From the NCBI RefSeq assembly GCF_020283565.1, contig NC_060064.1, positions 8,236,266 through 8,300,265 on the forward strand: a stretch of 64,000 bases of DNA. Reading direction: 5' to 3'. Below are positions 61,238 through 64,000 of the stretch, piece by piece. The notes under the pieces are model-generated. The model saw only the letters and a program-made list of their open reading frames with translations. It ran no database searches and was not told the origin of the DNA. A program made the position numbers and the translations under genes. The number at the start of each line of letters is the position of its first letter. The first letter of the stretch is position 1. Origin of the DNA: Trifolium pratense (lineage: Eukaryota > Streptophyta > Magnoliopsida > Fabales > Fabaceae).

Positions 61238-62642
61238 AGTTGTAGGATGGCTTCCTTCTATTTTTTCTTTTGTTTCACCTGAAATTTATTATGAATTTTG
61301 CTTCATGAGATTAAATGAGTTGGATCAACAATTTTGTATCCGCGGTAGTAATCTTTCCGAATTTCCTTTGATTAAAATGATTATATATTAATTTTATTTT
61401 ATATTTCCTCTTGATGTCTCTCTTTTATTGTGCTTGTTTTTGTTTCTTTTGCCTTCGATAATTACTGGAAATAAAACTGCACATTGTTGTCCTTTTACTT
61501 TTTTATAAGTTTAGAGCCTTATTTGTCAATTATCTATTTTTTTTTTGACAAATAGTTGTCAATTATCTTAGAAGATAAAAAAAAAATATATATTAACTTA
61601 GAAGATCAGCCGGATCTTTTCTGAGTAATCAAATGTAGATTTGTTGTATTAGGGTTTTAGTTCTCTAGTATGCAATTATGTTGGTGATGATTTCAATTAT
61701 CGAAATGTTCATTATTGAGATGTACTGTATGCAATGGATTAAGACTTCTTGATTATATAATTAGTCAGAGGTTCATCTTTGGAAGTTAAAAGAAGTAAAT
61801 TTTTCATTAAAACGAACATTTTTATATATGGATAAACTGTAAAAACGAAAACCACGAACAAAATCATGCCGTGTTTTCCGCCAAATAACCTTTTTTATGA
61901 TTTTTTTAATCAAGTAAAATATTTTTCACACCCAATTTTGCAAAGGGTTGTGGGATTCGTGGTTAGGCTTTTCGTAGTATACAACATCACTTGCTTAGTC
62001 AATTTTTGTTTTAAGTTTCGATACAAAGTTTGATATGCAAAAATCCCCCAATCTATTCATTTTTCGTTTACTAAGTAACATGTCCATTTACTTTGCTTGA
62101 TTGTCACAATCCTCGAGGGATCGACATTTTTGTATATTACTTGATACGACTAGTGCACTAGCTAGAATTGTCAACAAGGTAGGTCAAATCATACCTTTAG
62201 CAATTTGATTATTTTCCTTACTATAGAATTTACATTACTTCCATTTACAAACCTATAGTCCTATACCATAAACTGAGTTTCCACCATTTGTATATCGTTT
62301 ATACCTTGTGTAACATTCTCTTCTGACTTAATTTCATAATTTGAATTCAACCATTCATATCCCCTTCTATTTCTCTATCATTTTGTACTGTTATGAAATC
62401 AATATTTAACCCGCACATCTCAAGATATTTTCAATAAATTTTGGGTGTGAAGATTACAAACACTATCTATTGTCATGTTTTAGATTTGTGGGTGGTTCTA
62501 AACTTGATTTACTGTTTTGAGATTTTTTTTGGACAAATTGAGTTTTTTTTATTTTTTTTTATAACGAACTACTTATGACAAATTTGTGTGATGGATTTAC
62601 ACACAGATATATGTCTTTTTCAATCTCTGTAGCAAGAAGTCT
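61238..62642. other. Intergenic, 3' flank of RPS23, no supported gene
   Basis: AT-rich sequence without a recognisable gene, RNA gene or structured repeat. Confidence 0.5.
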
Positions 62643-62652
62643 TATATCTATT

Positions 62653-62964
62653 GGCTTAACTATACATTTGGTCCCTTACGTTTACTTTAGGTTTCAATTT
62701 GGTCTCTTACGTTTAAAAAGTATCAATTTGGTCCCTTACGTTTATTTTAGGTTTCAAGTTAGTCCTTTCCGTCAATTTTGTCACATGTGGCCGTCAATTT
62801 ACATATGTGGACTGACACGTGGCACTTGGACACGCTGACACGTGTACTGTTCAAACGGTGTTAGTGACAAAACTAACGGAAAAGACTAACTTGAAACCTA
62901 AAATAAACGTAAGGGACCAAATTGATACTTTTTAAACGTAAGGGACCAAATGTGTAGTTAAGCC
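62653..62964. mobile_element. 312-bp MULE-like MITE with 10-bp target duplication
   Basis: TATATCTATT at 62643-62652 and 62965-62974 flank an element with long inverted arms. The left end GGCTTAACTATACATTTGGT and complement of the right end GGCTTAACTACACATTTGGT continue with CCCTTACGTTT, AAAAAGTATCAATTTGGT and TTTTAGGTTTCAAGTTAGTC. The left arm has an extra internal copy of the CTTACGTTTA unit. Same general build as 46930-47141 (GGCTAAAT...). Confidence 0.88.
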
Positions 62965-63289
62965 TATATCTATTAGTATTTTCTAAATAAATGAAAAATG
63001 TTTTTATAGAGAAGTGGGATTGTACAATTGACTTCTTCGTATATGTTGGGATGAACAATGAGTTTGGTAAAATTATAATGGTATTGTACTTTTGTTGAAG
63101 TTTTATAATTAGAATGGCTCGTCGTAGATATAAAAGTGAATCCACACGTGCACTAGATATTCATATGGATCATTTGAGATATATGTTTGGGTAAATTTTT
63201 GATGAGCTCCAAGTCCGTTAGCTTTGATCCGAAAATGGAACCTTTGTCACTCTCCTCTACATATCTCTTCTTCCTCTTTATCTCGCTTA

Positions 63290-63877
63290 AGAGCTGTCAA
63301 AAATGGGTCTGGCTGATGGGCCGACCCATTAGCCCATTGTCTTGGGCGGGCCGGGCCTCAAAACACAGCCCAAAATATAATTGGGCTTTTTCGAGCCAAG
63401 CTCATTTAGCCCATATGAAACCGGGTTGGGCTAGCCCACCAGACTTTGGGCTGACCCATTAGCCCATCATTTAATTGATAAAAACACAAATGATCAATTT
63501 AATTGATAAATTATTATAAAAAATATATTTAAACGTGCAAGCTTAATAAAAGGGGATATATTTACCTAAAATTAGAGTTTAATTGATATTTAGTGTTGAT
63601 GTAAAAATTATTTACACTTGCATCAAATAATATCTCAATAAAATTGATGATTATGAAGAACTAATACATCAAAATAATATAAAAAATATTGAAGAAAATG
63701 AAGAAGAAAAAAAAGTAAAATGGAATGGGCCGGGCTGGGCCATTAGCCCAGTTGGCCCACAAAGGCCGAGCCGGGCTTGATAATTGCTAGCCCAATAATA
63801 ATCGGGCCGAGCCGTGCTTGATAATTGCTAGCCCAATAATGGCCCACCGGGCTGGGCCAGCCCATTTGACAGCTCTA
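63290..63877. mobile_element. 588-bp GC-contrasting MITE (AGAGCTGTCAAA ends)
   Basis: ATCTCGCTTA at 63280-63289 and 63878-63887 flank the ends AGAGCTGTCAAAAATGGG and, on the complement of the right end, TAGAGCTGTCAAATGGGC. The ends suit the common hAT-like class with RGAGCTGTCAA termini, whose duplication would be 8 of these 10 bases. Both arms are rich in GGGCTAGCCCA/TTAGCCCA motifs, and the centre is AT-rich. No coding content is seen. Confidence 0.75.
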
Positions 63878-64000
63878 ATCTCGCTTAATCTCACTCGTGA
63901 TTATTTTAAAACTATTTTATTGAAGAGAGAGAGAGAGGGAGAGAGATTGAAATATCATATATCATGCATTTAAATTCAAATGATGAGAAAATGAAATAGG

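Noticed and set aside
63187..63462. 91-residue + strand frame
   Set aside because: It runs across the edge of the 63290-63877 MITE and has no domain.

Overview
This is a plant nuclear genomic window: AT-rich, with spliced genes (GT-AG introns), plant-only families (PLS-class PPR, IRX9, IQ67-domain, ICR/RIP), and dense microsatellites, MITEs and SINE-like remnants. Gene content and repeat style suggest a papilionoid legume, perhaps a Medicago/Trifolium relative; that placement is inference. I built exon models by hand from reading frame, GT-AG sites and phase. No search was run.

Layout. Position 2-209 holds the 3' end of a ROK1/DDX52-type DEAD-box helicase (RH57-like). From 210 to 5300 there are repeats, a 470-bp MITE with its empty site duplicated nearby, and a broken hAT transposase tail. 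Next come an intronless mitochondrial-type PPR gene (5300-7573, -) and a three-exon IRX9 xylan-synthesis gene (10214-12704, +). Position 13507-31594 is one 18.1-kb Mutator-like element (MULE-1) with a perfect 9-bp target duplication. Host genes resume with an IQ67-domain gene (33745-36569, +), a six-exon alpha/beta hydrolase (38895-42591, -) and an ICR/RIP ROP-effector scaffold (46147-48987, +). A second intact Mutator-like element (MULE-2) lies at 53774-59946, with 45-bp perfect terminal inverted repeats and a perfect 9-bp target duplication. A four-exon 40S ribosomal protein S23 gene (60160-61237, +) and two MITEs close the window.

The main discovery is the pair of large MULEs. MULE-1 encodes a FAR1/MULE transposase with SWIM and CCHC zinc motifs, a Ulp1-like (C48) SUMO-type protease, three B3-fold proteins (two are tandem copies) and a small GRF zinc-finger protein. 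It also carries 16 near-identical 105-bp repeats, each with a 22-bp palindrome. MULE-2 encodes a transposase spliced in frame to an OTU cysteine protease, plus a divergent-strand plant mobile domain (PMD) protein. Dense arrays of ACCGGT palindromes lie just inside both of its ends. Both elements therefore combine a transposase, a ubiquitin/SUMO-type protease and a chromatin- or DNA-related protein with repeated sequence motifs. I infer that this could be an element-encoded counter-silencing or recognition system, in the spirit of the VANC proteins of Arabidopsis VANDAL elements.

Five short nonautonomous elements have 9-10-bp duplications like MULE products: 828-1297, 9365-9618, 43515-43698, 46930-47141 and 62653-62964. 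MULE-type insertion has therefore shaped much of the intergenic and intronic space here.
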